Shown here: positions 7,132-17,530 of the stretch, one piece after another
How the letters are laid out: each line of letters opens with the position of its first letter
Position numbering within the stretch: the stretch's first letter is position 1
NCBI GenBank assembly: GCA_027296055.1
Contig: JAPUJT010000030.1
Location: 1-42,461, forward strand
Origin: Planctomycetota bacterium
Lineage (GTDB): Bacteria; Planctomycetota; JAPUJT01
Direction of reading: 5' to 3'
DNA length: 42,461 nucleotides
Program-made: the position numbers and the translations under genes
The notes under the pieces: generated by a model
The model's input: the letters and a program-made list of their open reading frames with translations, nothing else
Told to the model about the DNA's origin: nothing
The model's database searches: none

Positions 7132-8184
7132 GCATCCCCCTCCCATGTTTCTTTCCACCACCATCTTTCTCGTCTTGACCTCCCGCACTTGAATACGGGG
7201 GGTGAACGCTACCGGCCGGAAGCGAAGGTACCGCTCGCCGCCCTGGCCGTACAGCGCGATCCCGGAGGTCTCGATCGTGATGTTCCCTTCTGCTTTCAGA
7301 GCCGAGAACTCGATCTCACCCGGAGAGCCCCACTTGTAGGTCGTGACCTCGTCTGCCTTCACCGTGAAGGATTCCATCCGACCCGGCTCGATGTCGGCCA
7401 TCTGGTTCTTGCCGGCGCCCACGAGGCCGAGGATAAAGTCATATTCCCCGGTCGGAATCTTGAATTTCTTGCTCTTGGCGGCGAGGTTGAAGAAGATGTC
7501 CTCGCCCATCTTGACGGTGGCGAGGCGGAGATGGCTCCGGACCTTGCCCTTCATCTTGTACTTCGAGTTCAGATCCAGAACGCCGCTCGGACCCTCGTAG
7601 CGGGTCGTCGTGACCTTCGCCCCGGACGGGCTGATCTCCAGGTTGTAGAGCTTGCCGCCGATGTTGACGACCGAGCTCACGTAGGACGCCGCGTTCTCCC
7701 TTCCGATCAGCATCGTGTCCGTGCCGATCTCGCCGTAAATCCCGTTGTGATTCTCGTCGATCAGGGTCACAGGGATCCCCTGGACCTTGCCCGCCATCAC
7801 GCAGAAGCGGGAATAGACGAGCTCGCCCTTCACCTTGCGGAGGAGAATCTTGTAGAGGCCCTTGCTTCCGTCCTCGTAAAAGAGCGGGAGGGTCAGGGCG
7901 CCGTTGGTGGACTTGACGTCGACGACACCGTCGCCGTTACTGTCTGCCCAGAACCCATCCCTCCGGATCTCCAGGCGAATCTTGCCGCCCTTGCCGGGGA
8001 CATCCAGGTTCGCTACCTCGACGTCTCCCACGGTCACTGGCTCGGGGTTGGGTGACCAGTAGGTCCAGTCGTTCACCTCTCGATATTTGAGCCGGAAGTC
8101 CTGGGTGTCCTTCTCCGTCTCCGCGGAGACGAGAAGAGGTATCACCAGGACTGCTCCGACGAAGATGAGAATGGCCTTCCTCAT
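7129..8184 (-). CDS. Secreted protein, candidate selenoprotein (conventional ORF up to UGA)
   Basis: 351 residues to the UGA, 389 if read through to 7015. ATG at 8184 has AAGGAGG six bases upstream. A cleavable signal peptide (about residues 1-21, ending LVSAE) exports it. The mature protein has an Asp/Asn-rich loop resembling a dockerin or EF-hand-type calcium site (DSNGDGVVDV) and another DENHNGIYGEIGTD segment, followed by beta-strand domains (PTGEYDFILGLVGAG, IEPGRMESFTVKADE) like those in uncharacterised secreted proteins of environmental phyla. Its last residues before the UGA are MGGGC. It stands alone, divergent from the M28 peptidase gene and followed by the strong terminator at 6955-6986. 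Enzymatic role unknown; an extracytoplasmic redox or metal-binding role is inference from the Cys-Sec pair. Confidence 0.85.
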   Translation of the reverse strand: MRKAILIFVGAVLVIPLLVSAETEKDTQDFRLKYREVNDWTYWSPNPEPVTVGDVEVANLDVPGKGGKIRLEIRRDGFWADSNGDGVVDVKSTNGALTLPLFYEDGSKGLYKILLRKVKGELVYSRFCVMAGKVQGIPVTLIDENHNGIYGEIGTDTMLIGRENAASYVSSVVNIGGKLYNLEISPSGAKVTTTRYEGPSGVLDLNSKYKMKGKVRSHLRLATVKMGEDIFFNLAAKSKKFKIPTGEYDFILGLVGAGKNQMADIEPGRMESFTVKADEVTTYKWGSPGEIEFSALKAEGNITIETSGIALYGQGGERYLRFRPVAFTPRIQVREVKTRKMVVERNMGGGC

Positions 8185-8311
8185 GGAACCCTCCTTTCGA
8201 ATGTCCGCGATCCCCCGTCCAGGAAAGCCGCCGATATTCCGTTCGGGAAAAGAATCTCTCCTGGTGGAAGAGAGTATCCCATGCCCCCGGTAGGATCAAG
8301 TCATGGAAGTG

Positions 8312-8317
8312 TATAAT
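8312..8317 (+). promoter_or_regulatory. Possible -10 element for the M28 peptidase gene
   Basis: Perfect TATAAT 75 bp upstream of the ATG at 8392. No convincing -35 lies 16-18 bp upstream, so support is moderate. Confidence 0.4.
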
Positions 8318-8391
8318 CCCTGCCTAGAACTCACATTCGGTCAAGATCGCTCGGCCCGGTGCGAGCGTTCCGAAAGTTCAGGAAACGCCGC

Positions 8392-9834
8392 ATGAAGCCG
8401 TACTTGGGCTATCTTCCAATCAGCGTGGGCCTGCTTCTGGCCCTGGTGCTCGGGCGCCCCCCCCAACCGACGACTCAGCCTGCCCTTGTGGGATTCGATG
8501 CCGACCGGGCATACCGGAATGCGGCTGAGGTCGTGGGAGAGGGAATTCCGAGGGTCCCGGGATCCCCCAGTCACGATCGAGCAGGAGAGTTCATCCGCAC
8601 CCGACTGGCCGAGTTCGGTCGACTCCGGGTCGAGACGGAGCCGTTCGACTGGCATGGCCTGTCCTATACGAACATCCTTGCGACCATTGATGAAGGCCCC
8701 GATGGCTCCGATCCCTCCCGCATATACCTTTCCGCTCACTACGACAGCCGCCCCGGGACCCCGGGCGCCGTGGACAACGCGTCAGGCGTCGGAATCCTCC
8801 TCGAATCGATCCGGATCCTGGTCGGGCGTGACTGGGACAAGACGCTCGTCTTTGCTTTCTGGGACGGCGAGGAGGACGGGCTGGTCGGCTCGCGGCATCA
8901 TGTCCGCGGCCTCTCCCAGGATGAGCAGGACTCTGTCCTCGCCATGATCAGCCTGGACATGCCCGGCTGGCAGGGCGGGAGTCCGGTGATTCACACCTTC
9001 GGGAAGGCGTGGGAGGTGGACGCCCCGCGCCTCGTCCCCTTCTGGCTACCCCACCTCGTGATCGCGTCGGCAGACCGGGCGGGAGAACCCCTCAGGATCG
9101 GCGACCCCTGGATATCGTTCCATTACCAGATGGGGGTCCGCAACATGCGAGTGCCATTCTCAAGCGATGATGGACCCTTCCTGGAAGCGGGTATACCCGC
9201 CATCTTTCTCTCCAATTCGTCGTTCATCCAGTTCTTCCCCCACTACCACGGACCGGCAGACACGATGGAGCAAGTCGGGGAGGATGCTCTGCGGCAGTGC
9301 GGCAAGACGGTCATCGCGGCGACGGAGGCGCTGGAAACCTTGGAGGAGCGCCCCCAGCCGGGATCCGACGTCTACCTGATCTTGGGCGGGTTCGTTTTCA
9401 CGGATTGGATCTTGCGAGGCATGATGCTCCTCGCGATGGTGCCGGCGCTCCTGGCGGCCCCATCGACGAGAGTCGATCGAACCTGCACCGTGGCCCTCCT
9501 CCTTCTGGGAGGAGTCACCGTGTTTCGGCTCGATGATCCTTTCCAGCCGTGTCTCGCCATGCCTCTTCTCCTCGCCTATCCCCTGCTACGCGTCCGGCGC
9601 TCTTACCTGCTGAAGGCCATCTCCCTCGCCGGTCTCCTCCCTGCTTTCACAACCGCCCTGTTTCTGATCCAGGTGCGGGTCCTATTCGGAGAGGATGCTC
9701 CGATCCACCTCTCTCCCCTCGACTGGATCACGCTCACCGCGGCCCCTGCCATCTTCCTCTTCCGAGCTGTCCAGGCAGAGAAGCTCCTGAGGAAGGACGC
9801 TACGGCAGTGGATGCCGGAAGAACGGAACAATAA
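8392..9834 (+). CDS. M28-family zinc peptidase with C-terminal membrane segments
   Basis: 480 residues from ATG 8392 (AGGA eight bases upstream); a GTG at 8359 would add 11 basic residues. After an N-terminal hydrophobic anchor the protein has the M28 catalytic domain. The expected di-zinc ligands and acids are visible: His116 and Asp118 (SAHYDS), Asp128 (VDNASG), Glu160/Glu161 (DGEED), Asp189 (LDMPG) and His284 or His286 (PHYHGPAD). The family comprises aminopeptidases and glutaminyl cyclases; the HYHGPADT-type ending fits the aminopeptidase branch. From about residue 330 come four hydrophobic segments, so the enzyme is probably fixed in the inner membrane with the catalytic domain in the periplasm. 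It converges on the ABC permease gene with only 4 bp between stops. Confidence 0.9.
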   Translation: MKPYLGYLPISVGLLLALVLGRPPQPTTQPALVGFDADRAYRNAAEVVGEGIPRVPGSPSHDRAGEFIRTRLAEFGRLRVETEPFDWHGLSYTNILATIDEGPDGSDPSRIYLSAHYDSRPGTPGAVDNASGVGILLESIRILVGRDWDKTLVFAFWDGEEDGLVGSRHHVRGLSQDEQDSVLAMISLDMPGWQGGSPVIHTFGKAWEVDAPRLVPFWLPHLVIASADRAGEPLRIGDPWISFHYQMGVRNMRVPFSSDDGPFLEAGIPAIFLSNSSFIQFFPHYHGPADTMEQVGEDALRQCGKTVIAATEALETLEERPQPGSDVYLILGGFVFTDWILRGMMLLAMVPALLAAPSTRVDRTCTVALLLLGGVTVFRLDDPFQPCLAMPLLLAYPLLRVRRSYLLKAISLAGLLPAFTTALFLIQVRVLFGEDAPIHLSPLDWITLTAAPAIFLFRAVQAEKLLRKDATAVDAGRTEQ

Positions 9835-9838
9835 AGAA

Positions 9839-10681
9839 TCAATAGTTGAAGACGACGTCGATCTTTCCGTGGCGGAGAGCCACCCGTTCCATCGCCTTGT
9901 AGAAGTAGTGCGCTATCACGGCGAGCAAGAGAGTGAATGCCACGAGGAGGCCGACCACCCCCCCCAGGGAGATTCCCGCGAGGCCCTGGCTCAGCTCCGT
10001 GAGCCCCAGGGAACGGCGGAGGGCGGAGAACCAGTAAGTGAAGGGCATCCATTTCCCCACCGTCTGCGCCCAGGGCGGAAGCACGTCGAGCGTGTAGATA
10101 CACCCGCACAGGAGGTAGAAGACACCCGCCAGCCCTTCGCCCAGGAAGAACGAGTGCCGGGACGTGATGATATGAAACCCGGCCAGGAGGATCCCCAGGG
10201 CCATGATCGCAACCAGGCCCGTTACAAGGGAGATGATGAAGTACACCGGATGAATCGTCTCGAATCCGATCGGTATCCGGAAAAACCAGATGCCGACCGC
10301 CAGGTTGACGGCAACAGCAAACGTGGTCGTCAGCAGCCTCGTCCCACCCCGACCGATCAGATACGCGTAGAGCCCGCCCGGAGCGAGATACAGGTACCGG
10401 AACATCTGGTAATGGTCTCGGTCGTCATGGATCGTGAACGAGATCCCCATGAGTAGCGATCCGATGAACAGGAAGAACGTGTGCCCGATGTAAAGATGAG
10501 CGAACTCCGGGCGGGAGAAGTCCCCTCCGATCACGACGTAGTACATGAAGATCAGGATCAGCGAGGCCGAGATCGGGCGGATCGCCGAGAGGAAGGCGTA
10601 GAAGAGCGGATGGGTCCAGTTGCTCTCCACCTGCCAGCCCAGCCAGAGGCCGATCCACGCGATGGTGAGCTTGGACTTCAT
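9839..10681 (-). CDS. ABC-2 type transporter permease (second subunit)
   Basis: 280 residues, six predicted membrane segments, the ABC-2 permease layout with the conserved final region (LPPWAQTVGKWMPFTYWFSALR). This motif before the last two helices is typical of exporters for drugs, polysaccharide or lipids. ATG at 10681 overlaps the upstream permease stop as ATGA, so the two are translationally coupled. The frame stays open far upstream but that part is antisense to the first permease and not protein-like. Together with the permease at 10678-11538 and the ATPase at 11531-12517 it forms a heterodimeric exporter. Substrate unknown. Confidence 0.88.
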   Translation of the reverse strand: MKSKLTIAWIGLWLGWQVESNWTHPLFYAFLSAIRPISASLILIFMYYVVIGGDFSRPEFAHLYIGHTFFLFIGSLLMGISFTIHDDRDHYQMFRYLYLAPGGLYAYLIGRGGTRLLTTTFAVAVNLAVGIWFFRIPIGFETIHPVYFIISLVTGLVAIMALGILLAGFHIITSRHSFFLGEGLAGVFYLLCGCIYTLDVLPPWAQTVGKWMPFTYWFSALRRSLGLTELSQGLAGISLGGVVGLLVAFTLLLAVIAHYFYKAMERVALRHGKIDVVFNY

Positions 10682-11538
10682 TGCCACCGGAGGCTCAGCC
10701 TCCCCTCCTTCTTTCCGAGAGCCTCCATCGTGGTGAGGGCCCGTCGGGCGATCACGGCGAACAGCACGACGAGCAGAAGCAAGAAGAGGAGCTCGGTATT
10801 GACGGAGAAGATGCCGAGGCCCGCCCCGCCGGGGATCGCGAGCTGCCGGATCGCGTCGAGACCGATGGCGACGGGAATCAGCGATGCGATCGCGGAGACC
10901 GCGAAACCAAATCGTTGGAGCGGGAAGTAGAACCCGGAGAGGAGATAGACCGGTTCCTGAAGGACCTCGGCCCCTCGCCAGCCACCGCGGCCAAAGACCA
11001 TGAAAAGTGATGAGAAGATCATCCCCATCCCGTAGAGGGCGCCCAATGAGAGTACGAAGGCAAGGATCAGGAGGCCCCAGGAGGAGACCTGGAATTCGAC
11101 TTGGAAGAGGAGTCCCCCGATTCCAAGGATCGCCACGGCCCGGACCGTCGTCATGAAAAGCCCGCCGAGCGCCATCCCCATCAAGATGGACATCCGCGAG
11201 ATCGGCGACATCAGGTAGAGATCGAGGTTGCCCATCTCCTTCTCCCAGTAGAACTGCATCGCCATGCTCCACAGGATGTTCAGCCAGTAGGCGGTCATCA
11301 TCCCGCCGAGGAGGACGAACCCGGTATACTCCTCCGTCCCTCCGAGATGCCGGTAGACGTAGATATATGCGGCGACCGAAAGGAGCGGGAGGAGGATCTC
11401 CGAGATCAGCCAGGACGGCTCCCGATTACCGCCTACGATCCGGACGTAGGCCCGTGCCCACGTTGCTCTCAGATTCGTTCGGATGATCTGGCGGACGCTT
11501 CTCTCGGGGTAGATCGGCCCGGCTCTCTCGCTACGCAT
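10678..11538 (-). CDS. ABC-2 type transporter permease (first subunit)
   Basis: 286 residues with six hydrophobic segments; the segment YWEKEMGNLDLYLMSPISR is the amphipathic coupling region typical of ABC-2 permeases, placed between the second and third helices. ATG at 11538 overlaps the ATPase stop by 8 bp, and its own stop overlaps the next permease start by 4 bp. It pairs with the following permease to form the membrane channel. Substrate unknown. Confidence 0.88.
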   Translation of the reverse strand: MRSERAGPIYPERSVRQIIRTNLRATWARAYVRIVGGNREPSWLISEILLPLLSVAAYIYVYRHLGGTEEYTGFVLLGGMMTAYWLNILWSMAMQFYWEKEMGNLDLYLMSPISRMSILMGMALGGLFMTTVRAVAILGIGGLLFQVEFQVSSWGLLILAFVLSLGALYGMGMIFSSLFMVFGRGGWRGAEVLQEPVYLLSGFYFPLQRFGFAVSAIASLIPVAIGLDAIRQLAIPGGAGLGIFSVNTELLFLLLLVVLFAVIARRALTTMEALGKKEGRLSLRWQ

Positions 11539-12517
11539 CCTTCCCTAGCCCCCGTCCGACCAGAGAGATGAAGACATCCTCCAGGGTCGGCTCGTCCTTG
11601 GCGAGTGAACGGATCGACCCGCCTTTTCCCGTGATGCGGACCACGACCTCGCTGATCGCCGCGTCGCTCTCCAGAACCAGATCCAGTCGAGAAAGCCCCG
11701 TCTCCTTCTCTGACGTCACCGCGACCTTGGAGACTCCGGGAATATCGGCGAGCACTCCGTCTCCCGTCTCGAGACCATCGACCTCGATACGAAACACCGC
11801 GTTGCGACCGAGACTGCTCTTCAGGGCCGAGGGGGTATCCAGGGCGATCACCTTGCCCTGGTCGATGATGGCGATTCGATCGCACATCTCGTCCGCCTCC
11901 ACCATGTAGTGCGTGGTCATGAGCATCGTCCGATCGGAACGCTCCCGGACCCACTTCTGGATGTACTGACGTATCTCGCGGGCCACATGAACGTCCAGCC
12001 CCAAGGTCGGCTCGTCCAGAAAGAAGACCTTCGGGTCGCAGATGAATCCGCGAATCAGGTTCATCTTCTGCCGTTCACCGGTGGAGAGCTTCCCCACCTT
12101 CTCCTCCGCCTGTTCCTCGAGGTCGAAGATCGGCAGGAGCTCGTCGATCCGCTCCATGGCGATCTTGGTCGACACGCCGTAGAGCTGAGAGAACATCCAT
12201 AGCTGCTCCCGCACCTTCAAGATTCCGTAACCGGCGTGCTCGCCCCCCGAGACCATGTTGATCAGCGGGCGCACCTGCCCGGCGCGCTTCACCACGTCGT
12301 GACCGGCGACGAAGGCGTTCCCCTCCGTCGGATAGAGGAGGGTCGTGAGGATCTTGATCAGGGTCGTCTTCCCCGCGCCGTTCGGCCCGAGCAAACCGAA
12401 CAGTTCCCCTGGAGGGATCTCGAGATTGACCCCATCCAGGGCGCGGAGCGGCCCCTCCCTGCCCTTCCTCTTGAAGGTCCTTCCCAGGTTTTTCGTCTCG
12501 ACCGCGAACTGGCTCAT
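11531..12517 (-). CDS. ABC-2 type transporter ATP-binding protein
   Basis: 328 residues. Walker A GPNGAGKTT (44-52), signature LSTGERQK, Walker B VFFLDEPT, and the switch His in TTHYM are all present, so it is a complete nucleotide-binding domain. The signature has Thr where LSGGQ has Gly, common in this exporter class. A C-terminal ~90-residue extension (DGVLADIPGVSKV to LEDVFISLVGR) is the DUF4162-like tail found in DrrA/CcmA-type exporter ATPases. It leads the exporter operon with both permeases downstream, and it starts 3 bp after the stop of the DUF1905 gene. Confidence 0.93.
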   Translation of the reverse strand: MSQFAVETKNLGRTFKRKGREGPLRALDGVNLEIPPGELFGLLGPNGAGKTTLIKILTTLLYPTEGNAFVAGHDVVKRAGQVRPLINMVSGGEHAGYGILKVREQLWMFSQLYGVSTKIAMERIDELLPIFDLEEQAEEKVGKLSTGERQKMNLIRGFICDPKVFFLDEPTLGLDVHVAREIRQYIQKWVRERSDRTMLMTTHYMVEADEMCDRIAIIDQGKVIALDTPSALKSSLGRNAVFRIEVDGLETGDGVLADIPGVSKVAVTSEKETGLSRLDLVLESDAAISEVVVRITGKGGSIRSLAKDEPTLEDVFISLVGRGLGKDA

Positions 12518-12520
12518 ATC

Positions 12521-13021
12521 TCAGAAGTCCGCTTTTCGGGGATCCTCTTCCATCATCAGGATGGCCTTCTTGATCCTGCCCTTTCGCCTCTCGTCTCCCT
12601 TCGCCTCGCCGATCCAGTCCACATACCGCTTCTTGTGCGGGTAGGACATCGTCCGGAAATAACCGGCCGCCTTGGCCCGCTTGTCGAGGGCCGTCTGGAA
12701 ATCGCCTGGCACACTCACGATTCTAGGCGCCGTGTCCCGCTCCATCACCACCTTGACCCGATCGCCCACCTCCACGCGCGCTCCCCTCTTCAACACCCTG
12801 TGCAGCATCATCACGAATTTTCCCCCTCCGATCGGCATCAGGGACTTTCGAAACTCGAATCCGTTGACCGTCCCTCTCACCGGGATGATCGGCCTCGGTC
12901 CGAAGACCTTCGAGGCGTCGAACGGGATCGACATCACCGCCTGGGTCCCCGTCGGCCCGCCCGCTCTCAGCTTGACGGTGAACTCCTTGGTGACCCTCGG
13001 TCGCTTTGCCCTGATGCCCAA
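12521..13021 (-). CDS. DUF1905 / YdeI-OmpD-associated family protein
   Basis: 166 residues from a TTG at 13021 preceded by a strong GAGGAGGTGAGG. The N-terminal ~100 residues (VIPVRGTVNGFEFRKSLMP, VGDRVKVVMERD) match the DUF1905 beta-barrel, and the C-terminal part (ALDKRAKAAGYFRTMSYPHKK, DWIGEAKGDERRKGRI) matches the helical YdeI/OmpD-associated domain, the usual two-part layout. The molecular role of this family is not established; some members are named bacteriocin-protection proteins. It reads into the ABC exporter genes, 3 bp away, so it is probably in that operon. The 143 bp upstream hold no gene. Confidence 0.85.
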   Translation of the reverse strand: MGIRAKRPRVTKEFTVKLRAGGPTGTQAVMSIPFDASKVFGPRPIIPVRGTVNGFEFRKSLMPIGGGKFVMMLHRVLKRGARVEVGDRVKVVMERDTAPRIVSVPGDFQTALDKRAKAAGYFRTMSYPHKKRYVDWIGEAKGDERRKGRIKKAILMMEEDPRKADF

Positions 13022-13164
13022 TTCCTCACCTCCTCGGCGCCGGTCGACGAACCCAGCACGAGACCATCGACACCAGCCACTCGATGGGGCCGCTCGATGG
13101 GGGAGCCTGCCCCGATGGCTTTGGGGTGGCTGAGTCCGAATTCCTTACCTGTAAGAAACCCGGA

Positions 13165-13860
13165 CTATTGTCTCGGGGGTGTCCAGTGGGGGAGCCCCTC
13201 AAGCGGGCAGCCTTCGCACCTCGGACGCGGCCTGCAAAAATCCTTGCCGAGGTTGACGATGAGCGCATGGTACTCGTTGTAAAGAGGGACGTCCACAGGA
13301 AGATTCTCCTCGAAGAGAGATTTCGTCTCGTCGTAGCTGGCGTCCTCTCCGAGAAAGTAGTGCCGTCCGAACACCCTCCGGGTGTAAGCGTCCACGACGA
13401 AGCTGGGCATCTTCCCCGCGTAGAGTAGGATCGAGTCGGCTGTCTCCGGTCCGATTCCCGAGACGCCAAGAAGCTCCTCCCGAAGCTGCGGGAAGGGCCG
13501 CCGGAACATCCGGGCGAGACTCCCCTGGTGCCTCTCGAAGAGGAAATCGATGAACGACCGGAGCCGCCTTGCCTTCACCCGGAAGTACCCGGAGGGACGG
13601 ATCAACCGGGCGACCTTCGCCTCGGAGAGCCGGCGGAGGGCCCGGGGGCTGAGGGCCCCGGCCTCCTTCAGGTTGCGGATCGCCAGCACGACGTTCCGCC
13701 AGGCGGTGTTCTGGGTGAGGATGGCGCCGACGATCATCTCGAACGGCGTGTCTCCGGGCCACCAGTTCATCGGACCGAAGTGGCTCGAGAGCTTCCGGTA
13801 AATCGTATCCAGATCGCTTCGTGTTACTCGTCGAGACCGTCGAGGTGCGCGGCGACGCAT
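13165..13860 (-). CDS. HhH-GPD base-excision DNA glycosylase (endonuclease III-like, COG2231 type)
   Basis: 231 residues from ATG 13860, which has GGAGG about 10 bases upstream and overlaps the deacetylase-like gene end by 37 bp. Recognisable endonuclease III fold: ILTQNTAWRNV, the hairpin LLGVSGIGPETADSILLYA and the conserved Asp in VVDAYTRRVF. The lysine that makes classical EndoIII a beta-lyase is replaced by Glu (GPETAD), so a monofunctional glycosylase is expected. The iron-sulfur motif is reduced: C-x5-C-x2-C (FCRPRPRCEGCP) with no fourth Cys downstream. The substrate lesion is not predictable. It is downstream of and overlapping the deacetylase-like gene. Confidence 0.88.
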   Translation of the reverse strand: MRRRAPRRSRRVTRSDLDTIYRKLSSHFGPMNWWPGDTPFEMIVGAILTQNTAWRNVVLAIRNLKEAGALSPRALRRLSEAKVARLIRPSGYFRVKARRLRSFIDFLFERHQGSLARMFRRPFPQLREELLGVSGIGPETADSILLYAGKMPSFVVDAYTRRVFGRHYFLGEDASYDETKSLFEENLPVDVPLYNEYHALIVNLGKDFCRPRPRCEGCPLEGLPHWTPPRQ

Positions 13861-14741
13861 TTCGGCAGGGCCTCCAGGTTGTAGCCCCCTTCGAGGGACG
13901 AGACGATCCCGCGCGCCTCGCTGCACGCGACCCGCACCCGGGCGGCGAGGTCGCCGTAGTCATCGATATCCAGGTTCAGCCCGGCGATCGGGTCCTCCCG
14001 GTAGGCATCGAACCCGGCCGATATCAGGACGAACTCCGGTCGAAAGTCGGCAACCTCCCCCATCGCCTCGCCAAAGATCCTGCGGTACTCCTCCGACGAG
14101 GTGGTTGCGGGTAAGGGCACGTTCAGGGTCGTCCCCGCCCCGGATTCCGCTCCCCTCTCATCGGCGGCTCCCGTGCCAGGGTAAAAGGGATGCCGGTGGA
14201 GGGAGAGGTAGAAGACCTTTCCATCCCGGTAAAACGTCTCCTGCGTCCCGTTTCCGTGGTGAACGTCCCAGTCCACGATCGCCACGCGCGAAAGCCCCTT
14301 CTCCTCCACCAGATACCGGGCCCCGATCGCGACGTTGTTGAACAGGCAGAATCCCATCGCTACCCCCGCCCTGGCATGATGGCCGGGCGGTCGGACGAGG
14401 GCGAAGGCGGCCGGGGCATCACCGGCAAGGACGGCGTCGATGGCCGATAGGGTCGCGCCTGCGGCGTAAAGGGCCGCCGTGTACGAGTCCGGAGAGACGA
14501 CCGTGTCCGCATCGAGATGGCCGCCCCCCGCATGAGCGACGTCACGAATCCGGGCTATGTGCGTTTCCGTGTGGACCCTTCCCACGTCCTCCGGACTGGC
14601 GGCCCTCGGGGACCGGAGGTCGAGGCCTCCGGAGGCCGAATGGAGGTGATCGAGAATCCGCTCGACCCGGGCAGCGGTCTCCGGATGCGAGCCCGTATCG
14701 TGCCGCAGGCTCGATTCGTGATAGAAGACCGTCGGCCTCAA
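13824..14741 (-). CDS. Histone-deacetylase superfamily zinc hydrolase
   Basis: 305 residues from TTG 14741, preceded by GGAGG. The class II HDAC/acetoin-utilisation family fold is complete: RPPGHHA (catalytic His pair 121-122), DWDVHHGNGT (zinc Asp and His), SAGFDA (zinc Asp), and the ending SLEGGYN. Bacterial members remove acetyl groups from polyamines, lysines or small amides; which one applies here cannot be told. The 3' end overlaps the DNA glycosylase start by 37 bp. It diverges from the COX24-like gene. Confidence 0.93.
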   Translation of the reverse strand: MRPTVFYHESSLRHDTGSHPETAARVERILDHLHSASGGLDLRSPRAASPEDVGRVHTETHIARIRDVAHAGGGHLDADTVVSPDSYTAALYAAGATLSAIDAVLAGDAPAAFALVRPPGHHARAGVAMGFCLFNNVAIGARYLVEEKGLSRVAIVDWDVHHGNGTQETFYRDGKVFYLSLHRHPFYPGTGAADERGAESGAGTTLNVPLPATTSSEEYRRIFGEAMGEVADFRPEFVLISAGFDAYREDPIAGLNLDIDDYGDLAARVRVACSEARGIVSSLEGGYNLEALPKCVAAHLDGLDE

Positions 14742-14791
14742 TTCGCCTCCAGCAGAGGAATCGCCCGCCCCAGCCGAATGGCTGCGATCCC

Positions 14792-14820
14792 TTGTCGGCG
14801 CACTCGTGCCTCCCTATACT
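14792..14820 (+). promoter_or_regulatory. Sigma-70-type promoter for the COX24-like gene
   Basis: TTGTCG (14792-14797), 17-bp spacer, TATACT (14815-14820). The start point near 14827 gives a ~35-nt leader containing AGGAGG. Confidence 0.65.
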
Positions 14821-14861
14821 GGCGCCCCGGAAGAGGGTCAGATTTCCGTCAGGAGGTAAGG

Positions 14862-14960
14862 ATGAGCAGTGTAATCAAAAAGCGGCGCAAGAAGATGAAC
14901 AAGCACAAGCACAAGAAGCTCCGCTCGCGTATGCGCCACAAGAGCAAGAGGAAGAAGTAA
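14862..14960 (+). CDS. AURKAIP1/COX24-domain small basic protein (mS38-like)
   Basis: 32 residues from ATG 14862, with AGGAGG at 14851-14856 five bases upstream. Nearly all Lys, Arg, His and Ser: SVIKKRRKKMNKHKHKK followed by LRSRMRHKSKRKK. This matches the COX24/AURKAIP1 motif (KRRKKMxKHKxKK-R) of mitochondrial small-subunit ribosomal protein mS38, known also as tiny stand-alone bacterial proteins. By analogy it should bind 16S rRNA; that role is inferred. It has its own promoter, is flanked by minus-strand genes, and converges on the kinase gene. A GC-rich hairpin (14970-14989) follows the stop with only CTTT after it, so termination there is uncertain. Confidence 0.9.
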   Translation: MSSVIKKRRKKMNKHKHKKLRSRMRHKSKRKK

Positions 14961-14977
14961 GGTAGGTCCCCGCGGCC

Positions 14978-17305
<2,328 letters not shown>

Positions 17306-17373
17306 CGGGGAACGGGCTCCCTGGTTTGATTTTAGATCCTCAGGGGGAGGATCTGCCTCCGCCCGGCAGATTC

Positions 17374-17402
17374 ATAATACTTCTCAATTCACGGATCGTC
17401 AA
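17374..17402 (-). promoter_or_regulatory. Promoter of the Ser/Thr kinase gene
   Basis: TTGACG (17397-17402), 17-bp spacer, TATTAT (17374-17379) on the minus strand, each one mismatch from consensus. Start near 17367 gives a ~60-nt leader that includes a 7-bp hairpin (AGATCCT/AGGATCT, 17333-17353). Confidence 0.75.
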
Positions 17403-17475
17403 GGAACGGGGTCGCGTGAACACACCCCGGCCAAGTGAGCGGAACCGTTTGGCGTCACACAGGTTAGTTTACGAG

Positions 17476-17510
17476 AGGGACCTCGGGGCCCTGCCGGCGC
17501 CGAGGTCCCT
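17476..17510 (-). terminator. Probable terminator of the pilin operon
   Basis: Perfect 11-bp stem AGGGACCTCGG / CCGAGGTCCCT with a 13-base loop, 21 bp after the last stop of the prepilin operon. No real T-run follows on the minus strand (TCTCGTAAAC), so it could instead be a processing or attenuation hairpin. Confidence 0.55.
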
Positions 17511-17530
17511 GACAGGAAAGTTCGATCCAG

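Noticed and set aside
9839..11272. Longer version of the second ABC permease (477 codons)
   Set aside because: The extra N-terminal part overlaps the first permease in another frame and has low-complexity, non-membrane composition; ATG 10681 with ATGA overlap is the natural start.
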